A stretch of DNA of 60,978 nt. It comes from an uncultured Anaerovibrio sp. Lineage in GTDB: Bacteria > Bacillota > Negativicutes > Selenomonadales > Selenomonadaceae. Made by a program: the position numbers and the translations under genes. A model generated the notes under the pieces. The model was not told the origin of the DNA, did no database searches, and saw only the letters and a list, made by a program, of their open reading frames with translations. Of this stretch, positions 8,411 through 17,563 are shown piece by piece; position 1 is the stretch's first letter, and each line of letters begins with the position of its first letter. The stretch spans positions 1 through 60,978 of the forward strand of contig CAKPVW010000007.1 in the NCBI GenBank assembly GCA_934196075.1, in the 5' to 3' direction.

Positions 8411-8809
8411 CTACTTTTTAGCAGCCAGAGAAATCCGCTGGACACCACTTTTCTTTAACTCATCCAGCACTGACATAAAACTGGCATAATCCACATCTCC
8501 ATCAGCTCTCAGCACCAGGGCTGTATTGCCTACCTTGGAGGCTTCCTTTACCTGAACCACCAGCTGATTAAGCTCCATAGGCTGATTGCCAAGATAGATT
8601 TTGCCATCCTTAGCCACAGTAACCTGCAGGGATTTGACTACATCAGTCTGGGCACTGGCTGCCTGGGGCAGATTCACAGGTACTACCTGCTGATCTGTCA
8701 TATACAAGGTGCTAAGCATAAAAAACACCAAGAGGAAAAAAATAATATCAATCATGGGGATAATCATTAGCTGAGGTGTCTTTTCCACCCGACTGCTGTT
8801 CAAGCGCAT
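8411..8809 (-). CDS. exbD: ExbD/TolR-family proton-channel subunit
   Basis: This 132-residue protein has one membrane helix near its N-terminus and a periplasmic domain. The helix contains the essential Asp in PMIDIIFFLLVFFM (about residues 18-31). With ExbB it forms the proton-driven motor that energises TonB. The start ATG at 8809 lies inside the end of exbB, a 10-base overlap, with an AAGGAGG site six bases upstream. TolR is the closest alternative, but the adjacent tonB and the receptor context favour ExbD. Confidence 0.92.
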   Translation of the reverse strand: MRLNSSRVEKTPQLMIIPMIDIIFFLLVFFMLSTLYMTDQQVVPVNLPQAASAQTDVVKSLQVTVAKDGKIYLGNQPMELNQLVVQVKEASKVGNTALVLRADGDVDYASFMSVLDELKKSGVQRISLAAKK

Positions 8810-9450
8810 TTTTCTGCCTCCTTCAAGGAGCCGTGATTGCGATTGGCCAGATTATCCATAATGGCATCACCTATCTGTTCAATGCCTGTCATCATATTAT
8901 CCAGACGATAGCCATAATAGCTATGTCCCACCAGAGCCACAATAGCTACAGCCAAACCAGATGCAGTGGCTACCAGTGCCTCACCAACACCACCAGTAAT
9001 TGCCATAGGCGCACCTTGCTGAAGATTGAATACGCTGAAGGACTGAATCATCCCCAATACAGTCCCCAACAGGCCAAGAATAGGAGACAGCGTAACAATG
9101 GTAGCCAGTACCGCCAAGCCTTTTTTTAGCTTGGCAGCCTCCAGCTGAGCAGCACTCTCCATTGCCCGCTCCGGATGTCTCCCCCTCATTACAGCCCTAA
9201 ACCCAGCAGCAGTTACTATGGCAGCAGCTTGGTTCTGTCCCCTATATTTAACATATAATTCATGGACACTATATTTGCGCATATCATCATGGAGATTCTC
9301 CATATACTGCTTCATTTTCACGTTTTTGTTACGAAAATACCTGAATCTTTCAATAATAATACTAAGAGAAAGTATTGAACACAAAAGCAATGCATACATA
9401 ACCAGACCGCCACTGGCAAACCAATGAGCAATAATTTCAACGAAATTCAT
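8800..9450 (-). CDS. exbB: ExbB/MotA/TolQ-family proton-channel protein
   Basis: This 216-residue protein has an N-terminal membrane helix (about residues 12-30), a cytoplasmic domain and two further helices. The helices carry the family signature APMAITGGVGEALVATASGLAVAIVAL (about residues 150-176). It forms the pentameric channel around ExbD that powers TonB. It is the first gene of a Fur-boxed operon exbB-exbD-tonB-permease-ATPase-flavodoxin-hutW. The start is the ATG at 9450 after AGGTAGGTAGAG. The operon sits directly downstream of the ribosomal alpha operon but is separated from it by a terminator. Confidence 0.92.
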   Translation of the reverse strand: MNFVEIIAHWFASGGLVMYALLLCSILSLSIIIERFRYFRNKNVKMKQYMENLHDDMRKYSVHELYVKYRGQNQAAAIVTAAGFRAVMRGRHPERAMESAAQLEAAKLKKGLAVLATIVTLSPILGLLGTVLGMIQSFSVFNLQQGAPMAITGGVGEALVATASGLAVAIVALVGHSYYGYRLDNMMTGIEQIGDAIMDNLANRNHGSLKEAEKCA

Positions 9451-9494
9451 TTTCTCTACCTACCTTTCCAAAAATGAATACAATTCACTTTATT

Positions 9495-9513
9495 GATAAT
9501 GATTATCGTTTAA
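9495..9513. promoter_or_regulatory. Fur box 1 upstream of exbB
   Basis: GATAATGATTATCGTTTAA contains the core GATAATGATTATC hexamer array of Fur sites and lies about 45 bases before the exbB start, just downstream of the promoter below. Together with the second site it suggests tight iron repression. Confidence 0.8.
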
Positions 9514-9527
9514 TCTCAACGAGCTAT

Positions 9528-9557
9528 ATGATAACATTTCTCATTATCATTTGTCAA
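9528..9557 (-). promoter_or_regulatory. exbB operon promoter overlapped by Fur box 2
   Basis: On the minus strand there is a -35 TTGACA (9552-9557), an 18-base spacer and a -10 TATCAT (9528-9533). A second Fur-box-like sequence, GATAACATTTCTCATTATC on the plus strand (9530-9548), matches the 19-base consensus at about 14 positions and fills the spacer. Fur bound there would block RNA polymerase. Confidence 0.78.
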
Positions 9558-9600
9558 TGAATTTTTATTTTGATTATTCATTTTTTTATTTTTGAACAAC

Positions 9601-9636
9601 AAAAAAAGCTGCTGCCTCCAAATTGGAAGCAACAGC
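9601..9636 (-). terminator. Intrinsic terminator of the ribosomal/rpoA operon
   Basis: On the minus strand GCTGTTGCTTCCA pairs with TGGAGGCAGCAGC, followed by seven T. It lies 19 bases after the rplQ stop and insulates the haem operon from ribosomal transcription. Confidence 0.85.
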
Positions 9637-9654
9637 CTCTTAATATACCGATGA

Positions 9655-10002
9655 TTATTTTACCAACTCAAGGATAACCATAGGAGCTGCGTCGCCACGG
9701 CGAACGCCCAGCTTCAGGGTACGGGTGTAACCGCCCTGACGGTTCTTTACAGAGTCGTAGTTAACAATATCAGTGAACAGCTTTCTAACAACATCCTCAT
9801 CAGCAAGCTGAGCAATAGCCTGACGGCGTGCAGACAAATCACCGCGCTTTGCCAGGGTGATCAGCTGATCTGCAAGACCGCTGATTTCCTTAGCCTTAGC
9901 CTCGGTAGTCTCAATGCGCTCGTGCTTGAAGAAAGAAGTCAGAATGCTCTTAAACAGTGCCTTACGGGCACTAGAATTACGACCTAACTTTCTATAAGCC
10001 AT
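9655..10002 (-). CDS. rplQ: 50S ribosomal protein L17
   Basis: This 115-residue protein starts [19 protein letters not shown], the conserved L17 N-terminus, and shows the [11 protein letters not shown] segment. It binds 23S rRNA near the exit tunnel. It is the last gene of the rpsH-rplQ operon, following rpoA by 37 bases, and precedes a strong terminator. The length is normal for the family, and the start has a clear purine-rich site. Confidence 0.97.
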   Translation of the reverse strand: MAYRKLGRNSSARKALFKSILTSFFKHERIETTEAKAKEISGLADQLITLAKRGDLSARRQAIAQLADEDVVRKLFTDIVNYDSVKNRQGGYTRTLKLGVRRGDAAPMVILELVK

Positions 10003-10039
10003 TTATTTCCCTCTTTCCTTGTTTCAAAAATAATGTCAA

Positions 10040-11053
10040 TCAAGCTTCCGAATCGTCTCCAGGGAATCCTCCCATTGCTGAAGGATCACTTTCCTTTAAG
10101 GATAAACCCATAGACTTCAGCTTGTCCTTAACCTCATCCAAAGACTTGCGGCCAAGATTACGAACCTTCATAATCTCCTCCTCAGTCTTGTTTACCAGGT
10201 CACCAACAGTCTTGATATCTGCCCGCATCAAGCAATTAAAGGAACGGACAGTCAAATCCATATCCTCCACTCTGGTTGCCAGAATGGAATCCAACTCTGG
10301 ATTGCTGACAACAGTTTCACTGCTTGCCTCTACCTCTTCCTCTGGCACAAACTCCACCTCTGGAACAACGGTCAGATTCTGGAAAAGCTTCAGACGGCTA
10401 ATCAGAATGGCTGCTGCCTTGCTGACAGCTTCCTCTGGCTGAATAGAACCATCGGTCCAAACCTCCAAAGTCAGCTTATCGTAATCAGTGGCATCACCAA
10501 CACGAATGTCTTCAACCTTGTAATTTACTCGACGAATCGGTGAGAAGATAGAATCTACAAGAATAGTTCCAATGGCATCATCAGGACTCTTCTTCTTTTC
10601 TGCTGTAACATAGCCCAAGCCATGCTCAACAATCATGTCTATCTTCAAGGAACCTGCCTCATTGACGGTAGCAATGTGCAAATCAGGATTGAGAATTTCG
10701 ATATCAGCATCGTGAATAATATCAGCTGCTGTTACCTCTTTCTCACCCTGCACATCAATCCGGATGACTTTGGATTCATCGCAGTGCATTTTGAGGCAGA
10801 GCTCCTTCAAGTGCAGGATGATATTGGTAACATCATCCCGAACTCCAGGAACTGTGGAGAACTCATGCAGCACACCGTCAATTTTGACGGAGGTAATAGC
10901 TGCACCTTGAATAGAGGACAACAGTATGCGGCGCATGCTGTTTCCAATGGTAATACCGTAGCCGCGGGTCATAGGCTCGCAGACGAACTTACCATAGCAA
11001 AGATCCTCATTATTTTCCTGTATCTCAATCTTTGGTGTTGCGATTTCGATCAT
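10040..11053 (-). CDS. rpoA: DNA-directed RNA polymerase subunit alpha
   Basis: This 337-residue alpha subunit nucleates polymerase assembly and contacts UP elements and activators. The N-terminal domain (about residues 1-230) includes TRGYGITIGNSMRRILLSS. A flexible acidic linker follows (about 235-255). The C-terminal domain carries RSFNCLMRADIKTVGDL and RNLGRKSLDEVKDKL. The ATG at 11053 follows a GGAGGG site. It lies between rpsD and rplQ, the usual alpha operon order. Confidence 0.98.
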   Translation of the reverse strand: MIEIATPKIEIQENNEDLCYGKFVCEPMTRGYGITIGNSMRRILLSSIQGAAITSVKIDGVLHEFSTVPGVRDDVTNIILHLKELCLKMHCDESKVIRIDVQGEKEVTAADIIHDADIEILNPDLHIATVNEAGSLKIDMIVEHGLGYVTAEKKKSPDDAIGTILVDSIFSPIRRVNYKVEDIRVGDATDYDKLTLEVWTDGSIQPEEAVSKAAAILISRLKLFQNLTVVPEVEFVPEEEVEASSETVVSNPELDSILATRVEDMDLTVRSFNCLMRADIKTVGDLVNKTEEEIMKVRNLGRKSLDEVKDKLKSMGLSLKESDPSAMGGFPGDDSEA

Positions 11054-11130
11054 GTGGAATTGCCCTCCTCAATAATTCAATGCATCTCTGTACATATCCG
11101 ATAACAAATGCAAAAAATACACAGAAATTA

Positions 11131-11724
11131 TTATTTGGAGTACAACTCGACAATTGCCTGGCTGTCAACAGGAACATCGAAGTCCTCGCTGGCAGGGAAA
11201 CGGTTTACAGTGCCGCTGAAGTTATCAGCGCCAACAGTAATCCAGGCAGGAGTGCTGAGTGCATTGTTGGACTCAGCCTGTGCCTTGAAGAACTCATTGG
11301 AACGGCTCTTCTCAGCTACTGCAACAACATCATTTTCGCTAACAAGTGCAGATGGAATGTCACAACGCTTGCCATTTACAGTAATATGACCATGACGAAC
11401 AATCTGACGTGCCTGCTTACGGGTGGAAGCAAGGCCCAGACGGAATACTACATTGTCCAGTCTTCTCTCCAAAAGGCTAATCAGGTTATCACCGGCGATA
11501 CCTGGCATCTTCTTTGCTTTTGCATAGTAAGCGCGGAACTGCTTCTCAAGTACACCATAGATGAACTTTGCCTTCTGCTTTTCCTTCAACTGCATGCCAT
11601 ACTCGCTAACCTTACCACGGGTGCGGCGAGGCTGACGCTTGGAACTCTTGCCGAGGCCTACAACGCCTGGCTCAATACCGAGAGAACGGCATCTCTTCAG
11701 TGCTGGTACTCTATCAATTGCCAT
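11131..11724 (-). CDS. rpsD: 30S ribosomal protein S4
   Basis: This 197-residue protein is an early-binding 16S rRNA protein. It has the S4 RNA-binding domain with RRLDNVVFRLGLASTRKQARQIVRHGHI (about residues 88-115). The N-terminal zinc cysteine cluster of some S4 proteins is absent, leaving the zinc-free form. It lies between rpsK and rpoA. S4 often represses its own operon in other bacteria, but no such site was identified here. Confidence 0.97.
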   Translation of the reverse strand: MAIDRVPALKRCRSLGIEPGVVGLGKSSKRQPRRTRGKVSEYGMQLKEKQKAKFIYGVLEKQFRAYYAKAKKMPGIAGDNLISLLERRLDNVVFRLGLASTRKQARQIVRHGHITVNGKRCDIPSALVSENDVVAVAEKSRSNEFFKAQAESNNALSTPAWITVGADNFSGTVNRFPASEDFDVPVDSQAIVELYSK

Positions 11725-11742
11725 TTATTTCTGCACCTCCCA

Positions 11743-12135
11743 TTAAACTCTTCTACGCTTTGGCGGACGGCATCCATTATGAGGAATTGGGGTAACATCC
11801 TTAATCATGCTAACCTCAAGGCCGGTAGCCTGCAGGGAACGGATAGCTGCCTCACGGCCAGCACCAGGACCCTTAACGTAAACATCAACCTGCTTCAAGC
11901 CATGCTCCATAGCAGCCTTTGCAGCAACCTCTGCTGCCATCTGTGCTGCGAATGGAGTGCTCTTTCTGGAGCCACGGAAACCAAGTCCGCCTGCGCTTGC
12001 CCAGGAAAGTGCATTACCGTTCTTATCAGTCAAAGTAACGATAGTGTTATTAAAGGTGGAGCTGATATGAGCAACACCAAATTCAATATTTTTGCGGTCC
12101 TTCTTCTTAGGACGAACAGACTTCTTAACTGCCAC
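11743..12135 (-). CDS. rpsK: 30S ribosomal protein S11
   Basis: This 130-residue protein of the 30S platform shows [29 protein letters not shown] and the conserved C-terminus [16 protein letters not shown]. It follows rpsM by 14 bases and precedes rpsD in the alpha operon order. Length and start are as expected for the family. Confidence 0.97.
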   Translation of the reverse strand: MAVKKSVRPKKKDRKNIEFGVAHISSTFNNTIVTLTDKNGNALSWASAGGLGFRGSRKSTPFAAQMAAEVAAKAAMEHGLKQVDVYVKGPGAGREAAIRSLQATGLEVSMIKDVTPIPHNGCRPPKRRRV

Positions 12136-12149
12136 TCTTTAGCCCTCCC

Positions 12150-12518
12150 TTATTTCTTCTTACCAGCAACAGCCTTTTTAGGACCCTTGCGAGTACGAGC
12201 GTTATTCTTAGTATTCTGTCCACGAACTGGCAGACCCATACGATGACGGCGACCGCGATAGCAGCCGATCTCAACGAGTCGCTTTATATTCAGGGACTGC
12301 TCACGACGCAAGTCACCCTCTACGATAACCTGCTTGTCAATGATATCACGAAGCTTTACAACCTCGTCCTCAGTCAGATCACGAGCGCGGGTATCAGGAT
12401 TGATACCAGTCTCCTTCAGCAATCTCTGGGAAGTGGTCAGACCAATACCATAGATATATGTTAATGCAATCTCAATTCTCTTATCACGTGGCAAATCTAC
12501 ACCGGCAATACGTGCCAT
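12150..12518 (-). CDS. rpsM: 30S ribosomal protein S13
   Basis: This 122-residue protein of the 30S head begins [26 protein letters not shown] and ends with the basic tail [15 protein letters not shown] that reaches the P-site tRNA. It follows rpmJ and precedes rpsK. Length is normal. Confidence 0.97.
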   Translation of the reverse strand: MARIAGVDLPRDKRIEIALTYIYGIGLTTSQRLLKETGINPDTRARDLTEDEVVKLRDIIDKQVIVEGDLRREQSLNIKRLVEIGCYRGRRHRMGLPVRGQNTKNNARTRKGPKKAVAGKKK

Positions 12519-12541
12519 ACATCAAGCACCTCCTTCTAAAA

Positions 12542-12655
12542 TTATCCCTGTCTCTGCTTATGTTTTGGGTTTTCGCAAATAACCATTACGCGACCCTTAC
12601 GCTTAATAACCTTGCACTTTTCACAAATAGGTTTAACCGACGGTTTAACTTTCAT
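12542..12655 (-). CDS. rpmJ: 50S ribosomal protein L36
   Basis: This 37-codon gene was found by translating the gap between infA and rpsM. The product begins [20 protein letters not shown] and ends KHKQRQG. It carries the CxxC...CxxxxH zinc pattern of the zinc-binding L36 form. It sits in the usual infA-rpmJ-rpsM order. Confidence 0.96.
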   Translation of the reverse strand: MKVKPSVKPICEKCKVIKRKGRVMVICENPKHKQRQG

Positions 12656-12698
12656 TGCGTTATGCCCCTTTCATATACTGCCAAAAGCCTTGTTTTGA

Positions 12699-12917
12699 CT
12701 ATTTAAAACGATAGGTGATACGGCCACGAGTCAGATCATATGGTGTAAGCTCAATGGTTACCTTGTCACCTGGCAGGATGCGGATGAAATTCATGCGAAT
12801 CTTGCCGGAAACATGGGCCAAAACAACGTGACCGTTCTCCAACTCTACCTGGAACATTGCATTTGGCAATGCTTCCAGAACCTTACCTTCAACTTCAATT
12901 ACATCTTGCTTAGACAT
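12699..12917 (-). CDS. infA: Translation initiation factor IF-1
   Basis: This 72-residue single OB-fold protein binds the ribosomal A site during initiation. [19 protein letters not shown] and [16 protein letters not shown] are the family landmarks. It lies between adk and rpmJ, the standard Firmicutes order, although map (methionine aminopeptidase), often found between adk and infA, is missing here. Confidence 0.97.
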   Translation of the reverse strand: MSKQDVIEVEGKVLEALPNAMFQVELENGHVVLAHVSGKIRMNFIRILPGDKVTIELTPYDLTRGRITYRFK

Positions 12918-12929
12918 AATGACTCCTTT

Positions 12930-13571
12930 TTACTTCAGGGTTTCAACAACGTCTGCAAAAACCTTGTCGATTGCCTGACGACCATCAATCTCTACATAAA
13001 GACCAGCCTTCTGGTAATACTCGATTAATGGCTTTGTCTGTGCCTCGTATACTGACAACCGATTCTTCATAGTTTCCTCGGTGTCATCTGCACGCTGATA
13101 AAGCTCGCCGCCACAGGCATCACATTTGCCTTCAACCTTGGATGGGCTGAATTTGATATGATAGGTAGCACCGCAGCTGCGGCAGATTCTACGACCAACT
13201 GCTCTCTCCACCAGATCAGAAGACGGAACAGTGATGTTGATAACACTCTGCAGGCTCAAACCAAGCTCAACAAGAATCTTGCTAAGAGCATCTGCCTGCT
13301 CAACAGTACGAGGAAAGCCATCCAGAATAAACCCCTTCTTGCAATCGTCCTGAGCAAGACGCTCTTTGACGATACCTACAGTAATCTCATCTGGAACCAG
13401 GTTACCGGCATCAATACATGCCTTGGCCTTTTTTCCCAGCTCGGTTCCTTCCTTGATAGCGGCACGGAACATGTCGCCAGTGGAAATATGCGGGATATTG
13501 AATTTCTTAACGATATTAGCTGCCTGAGTGCCTTTACCAGCACCAGGAGGCCCCATCAAAAGAATATGCAT
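12930..13571 (-). CDS. adk: Adenylate kinase
   Basis: This 213-residue enzyme interconverts AMP and ATP with two ADP. The P-loop GPPGAGKGT lies at residues 7-15. The long LID domain (about residues 125-160) has four cysteines (CRSCG, CDACG) that bind a structural zinc, as in many Gram-positive enzymes. [10 protein letters not shown] binds AMP. It follows secY by 10 bases in the spc order. Confidence 0.98.
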   Translation of the reverse strand: MHILLMGPPGAGKGTQAANIVKKFNIPHISTGDMFRAAIKEGTELGKKAKACIDAGNLVPDEITVGIVKERLAQDDCKKGFILDGFPRTVEQADALSKILVELGLSLQSVINITVPSSDLVERAVGRRICRSCGATYHIKFSPSKVEGKCDACGGELYQRADDTEETMKNRLSVYEAQTKPLIEYYQKAGLYVEIDGRQAIDKVFADVVETLK

Positions 13572-13581
13572 TTTTTCCTCC

Positions 13582-14838
13582 TTACTTCATGAATCCTTCG
13601 TAATGTCGCATCACTACCATGGATTCAATCTGCTTCATAGTATCAAGGCCTACACCTACAACAATCAACAGCGCTGTTCCACCGAAGTTAACGCCCTCCA
13701 AATGGGTGGCACTAGCTATTATGGTTGGCAGAATAGCTATGAACGCAAGGAAGAATGCTCCTGCAAGGGTAATACGAGTCATGACATGATCTAAATATTC
13801 TGCAGTGGGCTCTCCCGGACGAATACCCGGGATGAAACCACCGTATTTTTTCAGATTCTCTGCCATATCCGATATCTTTACAGTAACCGCGGTGTAAAAA
13901 TACGTGAAGAAGATAATCAGCAGTGCGTACACTGTTGAATGTAGCGGTGTACCCCACGCAAAATACCCGGCAAAATCTTTTACCCAGGGGATATCAATAA
14001 ACTGGGCAATAGTTACTGGAAACATCAGCACGGATGACGCAAAGATTATTGGAATTACTCCCGCGTGGTTAACCTTCAGCGGGATAAAGCTGGATTGTCC
14101 GCCATACTGTTTGTTGCCGACAACCCTTTTGGCGTAGGAAATTGGAATCCTACGATAGGCGGTATGAATTGCTATAACAAAGACAATCATAGCCACCGCA
14201 ATTGCTGCAAAGAAGAACACATTTATATAGGAAATGGTTCCTGCCTGCAAGTAATGATAAATCTTGCCAATATTAGATGGCAGAGCTGCCACAATACCTG
14301 CAAAAATAATTAGTGAAATACCATTCCCCACGCCGTTGGCAGTAATCTGCTCACCGACCCACATGAGGAATACCGTACCGGCAGTCAAAGTAATCGCAAT
14401 AATCAAAGTTGATGCCGGACCAGGATTTAGAACAGCTTCCTTCAGACCGATGGACATGCCCATTGCCTGGAGAAATGCCAATGCTACCGTGAAGTAGCGT
14501 GTGACCTTGGTGGTTTTCTTGTGCCCCTCTTCGCCTTCCTTTGACCATTGCTCCAGTGTAGGTATTACTACATTCAACAGCTGGATAATGATGGATGCGT
14601 TAATATACGGGGTAATACTCATGGCAAATATGGAAAACTTGCTAAGAGCACCACCAGAGAACAAATCCAACAAACCGAAAAGAGTTCCGCTGTTAAACAG
14701 CCTTTCAATGGCTGATGGATCAACGCCTGGAACAGGTATATGAGTACCCATTCTAAATACAGCGAACATAACCAGAGTAAAGATAATCTTTGTCCTCAGC
14801 TCCGGAATCTTAACGATGTTTGAGAGGGCTGAAACCAA
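13582..14838 (-). CDS. secY: Preprotein translocase subunit SecY
   Basis: This 418-residue protein has ten membrane segments and forms the Sec channel with SecE and SecG. Recognisable parts are [14 protein letters not shown] near the N-terminus, the plug region after it, and the cytoplasmic loops [14 protein letters not shown] and [12 protein letters not shown] that contact SecA or the ribosome. It follows rplO by a few bases and precedes adk, the usual spc order. The start is the ATG at 14838. Confidence 0.98.
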   Translation of the reverse strand: MVSALSNIVKIPELRTKIIFTLVMFAVFRMGTHIPVPGVDPSAIERLFNSGTLFGLLDLFSGGALSKFSIFAMSITPYINASIIIQLLNVVIPTLEQWSKEGEEGHKKTTKVTRYFTVALAFLQAMGMSIGLKEAVLNPGPASTLIIAITLTAGTVFLMWVGEQITANGVGNGISLIIFAGIVAALPSNIGKIYHYLQAGTISYINVFFFAAIAVAMIVFVIAIHTAYRRIPISYAKRVVGNKQYGGQSSFIPLKVNHAGVIPIIFASSVLMFPVTIAQFIDIPWVKDFAGYFAWGTPLHSTVYALLIIFFTYFYTAVTVKISDMAENLKKYGGFIPGIRPGEPTAEYLDHVMTRITLAGAFFLAFIAILPTIIASATHLEGVNFGGTALLIVVGVGLDTMKQIESMVVMRHYEGFMK

Positions 14839-14843
14839 TCAGA

Positions 14844-15287
14844 TCACCCCAACTTTTCAACCTTACCGCCTGCTGCAGTAATCTTTTCCTCTGCAGACTT
14901 GGTAAAGCCATTTGCTACAACAGTCAGCTTCTTGGTGAGCTCACCATTGCCCAGAATGCGAACGCCATCCTGGATGTTCTTCAGAACGCCAGCCTCTACC
15001 AATGCTACTGCATCAACAGTGGTGCCATCCTCAAAACGATTCAGAGTCTCAACGTTAACCTCTGCATATACGTTAGCAAAGATATTCTTGAAACCACGCT
15101 TTGGTAATCTACGATAGATAGGCATCTGGCCACCCTCGAAACCAGTGCGAACGCCGCCGCCGGAACGAGACTTCTGACCCTTCTGACCCTTACCGGAGGT
15201 CTTGCCATTACCGGAACCCAGACCACGACCTACACGGAAACGTACCTTGCGGGCGCCAGGAGCTGGAGATAATTCATTCAATTTCAT
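14844..15287 (-). CDS. rplO: 50S ribosomal protein L15
   Basis: This 147-residue protein starts [14 protein letters not shown]. The open frame extends upstream to a TTG at 15314, but the ATG at 15287 begins the conserved L15 N-terminus and follows GGAGGT at eleven bases. The Gly-rich [22 protein letters not shown] region wraps around 23S rRNA. It lies between rpmD and secY. Confidence 0.96.
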   Translation of the reverse strand: MKLNELSPAPGARKVRFRVGRGLGSGNGKTSGKGQKGQKSRSGGGVRTGFEGGQMPIYRRLPKRGFKNIFANVYAEVNVETLNRFEDGTTVDAVALVEAGVLKNIQDGVRILGNGELTKKLTVVANGFTKSAEEKITAAGGKVEKLG

Positions 15288-15310
15288 CTGTCTATTGCAC
15301 CTCCCTGAAC

Positions 15311-15493
15311 TCAAGCCTGCTCTTCAACAGTAATGAGATGCTCAACCTTGTGGAGCTGGCCACGGATGGACTCATTATCTGGAAGCTCAACTGAGGAATT
15401 TAACTTCTTAAGACCCAATGCTTTAATAGTAGCACGCTGTGTAGCGGATCTGCCAATCAGGCTTCTGGTCAGAGTAATCTTCAACTTTGCCAT
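15311..15493 (-). CDS. rpmD: 50S ribosomal protein L30
   Basis: This 60-residue protein begins [15 protein letters not shown] and is the usual short bacterial L30. The frame runs further upstream, but the ATG at 15493 is preceded by AGGAGG and gives the family start. It is located between rpsE and rplO. Confidence 0.96.
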   Translation of the reverse strand: MAKLKITLTRSLIGRSATQRATIKALGLKKLNSSVELPDNESIRGQLHKVEHLITVEEQA

Positions 15494-15506
15494 TTTCAAA
15501 TCCTCC

Positions 15507-16007
15507 TTAACCCAAAAGTTCCTGTACAGTCTTGCCACGGAGCTCAGCAACCTTCTCAGCCTGCTTCAACTGCTCCAAGCCCTTCAGGGTAGCACGTACC
15601 ATGTTGTTTGGATTAGAGGAACCCAAAGACTTAGTCAGGATGTCCTTAATACCAGCCAACTCGAGAACGGCACGAGCTGGGCCACCAGCGATAACACCAG
15701 TACCTTTGGCAGCTGGCTTCATCAGCACACGGCCTGCACCGAATACACCAATCATCTCATGAGGAATGGTGGTATCCTTCAGGGAAACATTAATCAAATT
15801 CTTCTTGGCATCTTCAACGCCCTTACGAATTGCCTCAGGTACCTCTGCAGCCTTACCCAAGCCTGCACCAACCTGACCCTTCTCATTACCAACAACTACC
15901 AATGCGCTGAAGGAGAAGCGACGGCCGCCCTTTACTACCTTGGCAACGCGGTTAATAAATACAACTCTTTCCTGGAACTCAGGAGTCTCGTTGTCAATTC
16001 TAGCCAT
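15507..16007 (-). CDS. rpsE: 30S ribosomal protein S5
   Basis: This 166-residue protein contributes to decoding accuracy at the 30S entry site. It has the double-stranded RNA-binding-like N domain with [21 protein letters not shown] (about residues 19-39) and a C domain with [15 protein letters not shown]. It follows rplR and precedes rpmD. The ATG at 16007 has a strong AGGAGG. Confidence 0.97.
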   Translation of the reverse strand: MARIDNETPEFQERVVFINRVAKVVKGGRRFSFSALVVVGNEKGQVGAGLGKAAEVPEAIRKGVEDAKKNLINVSLKDTTIPHEMIGVFGAGRVLMKPAAKGTGVIAGGPARAVLELAGIKDILTKSLGSSNPNNMVRATLKGLEQLKQAEKVAELRGKTVQELLG

Positions 16008-16029
16008 TTATGTACCTCCTTTACAAATT

Positions 16030-16389
16030 TTAGAATTTCAAGCCTGCTTCACGAGCTGCTTCAGCAAGTGCTGCAACACGGCCATGATATACATAACCAC
16101 CACGGTCGAATACTACCTCGGTAATGCCCTTTTCGATAGCGCGCTTTGCAACGGTCTCGCCGATTGCCTTAGCTGCCTCAACATTGCCGCCATAGTTCTG
16201 GAAATCCTTATCCTTTGTGCTGGCAGATACGAGAGTAACACCGTTAACATCATCAATAACCTGTGCATAGATGTTGCTCAAGCTACGGAATACGTTAAGA
16301 CGTGGTCTCTCAGCAGTGCCGGAAATGTGATTGCGTACACGCAGGTGACGCTTCTGACGAGCTTTATTCTTATCTTCCTTAACAAACAC
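16030..16389 (-). CDS. rplR: 50S ribosomal protein L18
   Basis: This 119-residue protein binds 5S rRNA. The motifs [26 protein letters not shown] and [24 protein letters not shown] are typical. The start is GTG at 16389, nine bases after GGAG; no ATG fits the family start. It lies between rplF and rpsE. Confidence 0.95.
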   Translation of the reverse strand: MFVKEDKNKARQKRHLRVRNHISGTAERPRLNVFRSLSNIYAQVIDDVNGVTLVSASTKDKDFQNYGGNVEAAKAIGETVAKRAIEKGITEVVFDRGGYVYHGRVAALAEAAREAGLKF

Positions 16390-16412
16390 TGTCGGTTACT
16401 CCTTTCTGCTGA

Positions 16413-16964
16413 TTATTTCTTGCCCTTCGCGCCAGCTTTACCAACCTTGCGACGAACAAACTCACCTTCGTACTTAATACCCTTGCCCTTATATGGCTCT
16501 GGCTTTCTGTAGTCGCGAATCTTTGCGGAGATTGCGCCAACAGCTTCCTTGCTGATACCACTTACTACAATCTTAGTTGCAGCTGGGCACTCAAACTTGA
16601 TGCCCTCAGGTGGCTCAACAACTACAGGGTGAGAGAAGCCCAGGGACAGCTCCAGGTTCTTGCCCTTTACAGCTGCTCTGTAACCAACACCATTGATCTC
16701 AAGAGTCTTTGCATAGCCCTCGCTTACACCAACAATCATGTTGTGCAGCAGGGTACGGCTCAAACCGTGCAGTGCTCTGTGATCCTTATTATCAGAAGGA
16801 CGCTCTACAGTCAGAGTGTTCTCCTCAATGTTAATTTTCATGTCCTGATGAATCTTGCGTACCAATTCACCCTTAGGACCCTTTACAGTCACCTTGTTGC
16901 CATCCTCAACCTTAACAGTTACGCCGGCTGGGATAGTGATAGGTGCTCTACCAATTCTTGACAT
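16413..16964 (-). CDS. rplF: 50S ribosomal protein L6
   Basis: This 183-residue protein has two repeated domains, starts [15 protein letters not shown] and ends with the basic [11 protein letters not shown]. The conserved C-terminal segment [13 protein letters not shown] is present. It binds 23S rRNA near the factor-binding site. It lies between rpsH and rplR. Confidence 0.97.
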   Translation of the reverse strand: MSRIGRAPITIPAGVTVKVEDGNKVTVKGPKGELVRKIHQDMKINIEENTLTVERPSDNKDHRALHGLSRTLLHNMIVGVSEGYAKTLEINGVGYRAAVKGKNLELSLGFSHPVVVEPPEGIKFECPAATKIVVSGISKEAVGAISAKIRDYRKPEPYKGKGIKYEGEFVRRKVGKAGAKGKK

Positions 16965-16990
16965 TAGTACACCTCCTAACTATTAAATAA

Positions 16991-17389
16991 TTACCAAACG
17001 TAAGCTACAACCTCGCCGCCGAGACCAGCCTTGCGAGCATCCTTATCGCTCATGATTCCCTTGGAAGTGGAAATAATGGCGATACCCAAACCGCCGAGAA
17101 CACGAGGGAGCTCAGCTGCCTTTGCGTACTGACGCAGACCAGGCTTGGAAATACGCTTAATACCGGTAATTACCTTTTCACGGGCTGGACCATACTTCAG
17201 GGAAATAGTGATTACCCCCTGCTTGCCATCCTCAGTGAAGGTGTAATCCTTGATGAAACCCTCTTCCTTGAGTACCTCAGCAATAGCCTTCTTAATCTTG
17301 GAACCAGGGATTTCTACCTTCTCATGGAATACGGAATTTGCGTTGCGCAGACGAGTAAGCATGTCTGCAATAGGATCAGTCATTACCAT
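16991..17389 (-). CDS. rpsH: 30S ribosomal protein S8
   Basis: This 132-residue 16S rRNA-binding protein begins [18 protein letters not shown] and ends GGEVVAYVW. The frame extends upstream to 17428, but the ATG at 17389 gives the standard length and lies after GGAGG. It is the first gene of the operon here. Its usual upstream neighbours (rpsN, rplE, rplX, rplN) are missing, and a consensus promoter stands in their place. Confidence 0.97.
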   Translation of the reverse strand: MVMTDPIADMLTRLRNANSVFHEKVEIPGSKIKKAIAEVLKEEGFIKDYTFTEDGKQGVITISLKYGPAREKVITGIKRISKPGLRQYAKAAELPRVLGGLGIAIISTSKGIMSDKDARKAGLGGEVVAYVW

Positions 17390-17445
17390 GTAAATCGATA
17401 TCCTCCTTTCAAAATTTCGTGTGGCCACATAGGCTCACTTAAAAG

Positions 17446-17474
17446 ATTTTATCAGTTTCGTATGCGTATGTCAA
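17446..17474 (-). promoter_or_regulatory. Consensus promoter of the rpsH-rplQ operon
   Basis: On the minus strand a perfect -35 TTGACA (17469-17474), a 17-base spacer and a -10 TAAAAT (17446-17451) precede rpsH by about 57 bases. Its quality suggests the half-operon is independently and strongly transcribed. Confidence 0.85.
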
Positions 17475-17506
17475 TGGTTTTGTGTATAATTTGTGGATAA
17501 ATTAAC

Positions 17507-17543
17507 AAAAAAATTTCCACAGTCAAAAATTTAACTGTGGAAA
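17507..17543 (-). terminator. Intrinsic terminator of cstA
   Basis: On the minus strand TTTCCACAGT and ACTGTGGAAA form a perfect 10-bp stem followed by seven T, starting about 20 bases after the cstA stop. Confidence 0.88.
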
Positions 17544-17563
17544 CTTTTTCCTACTATATTATG

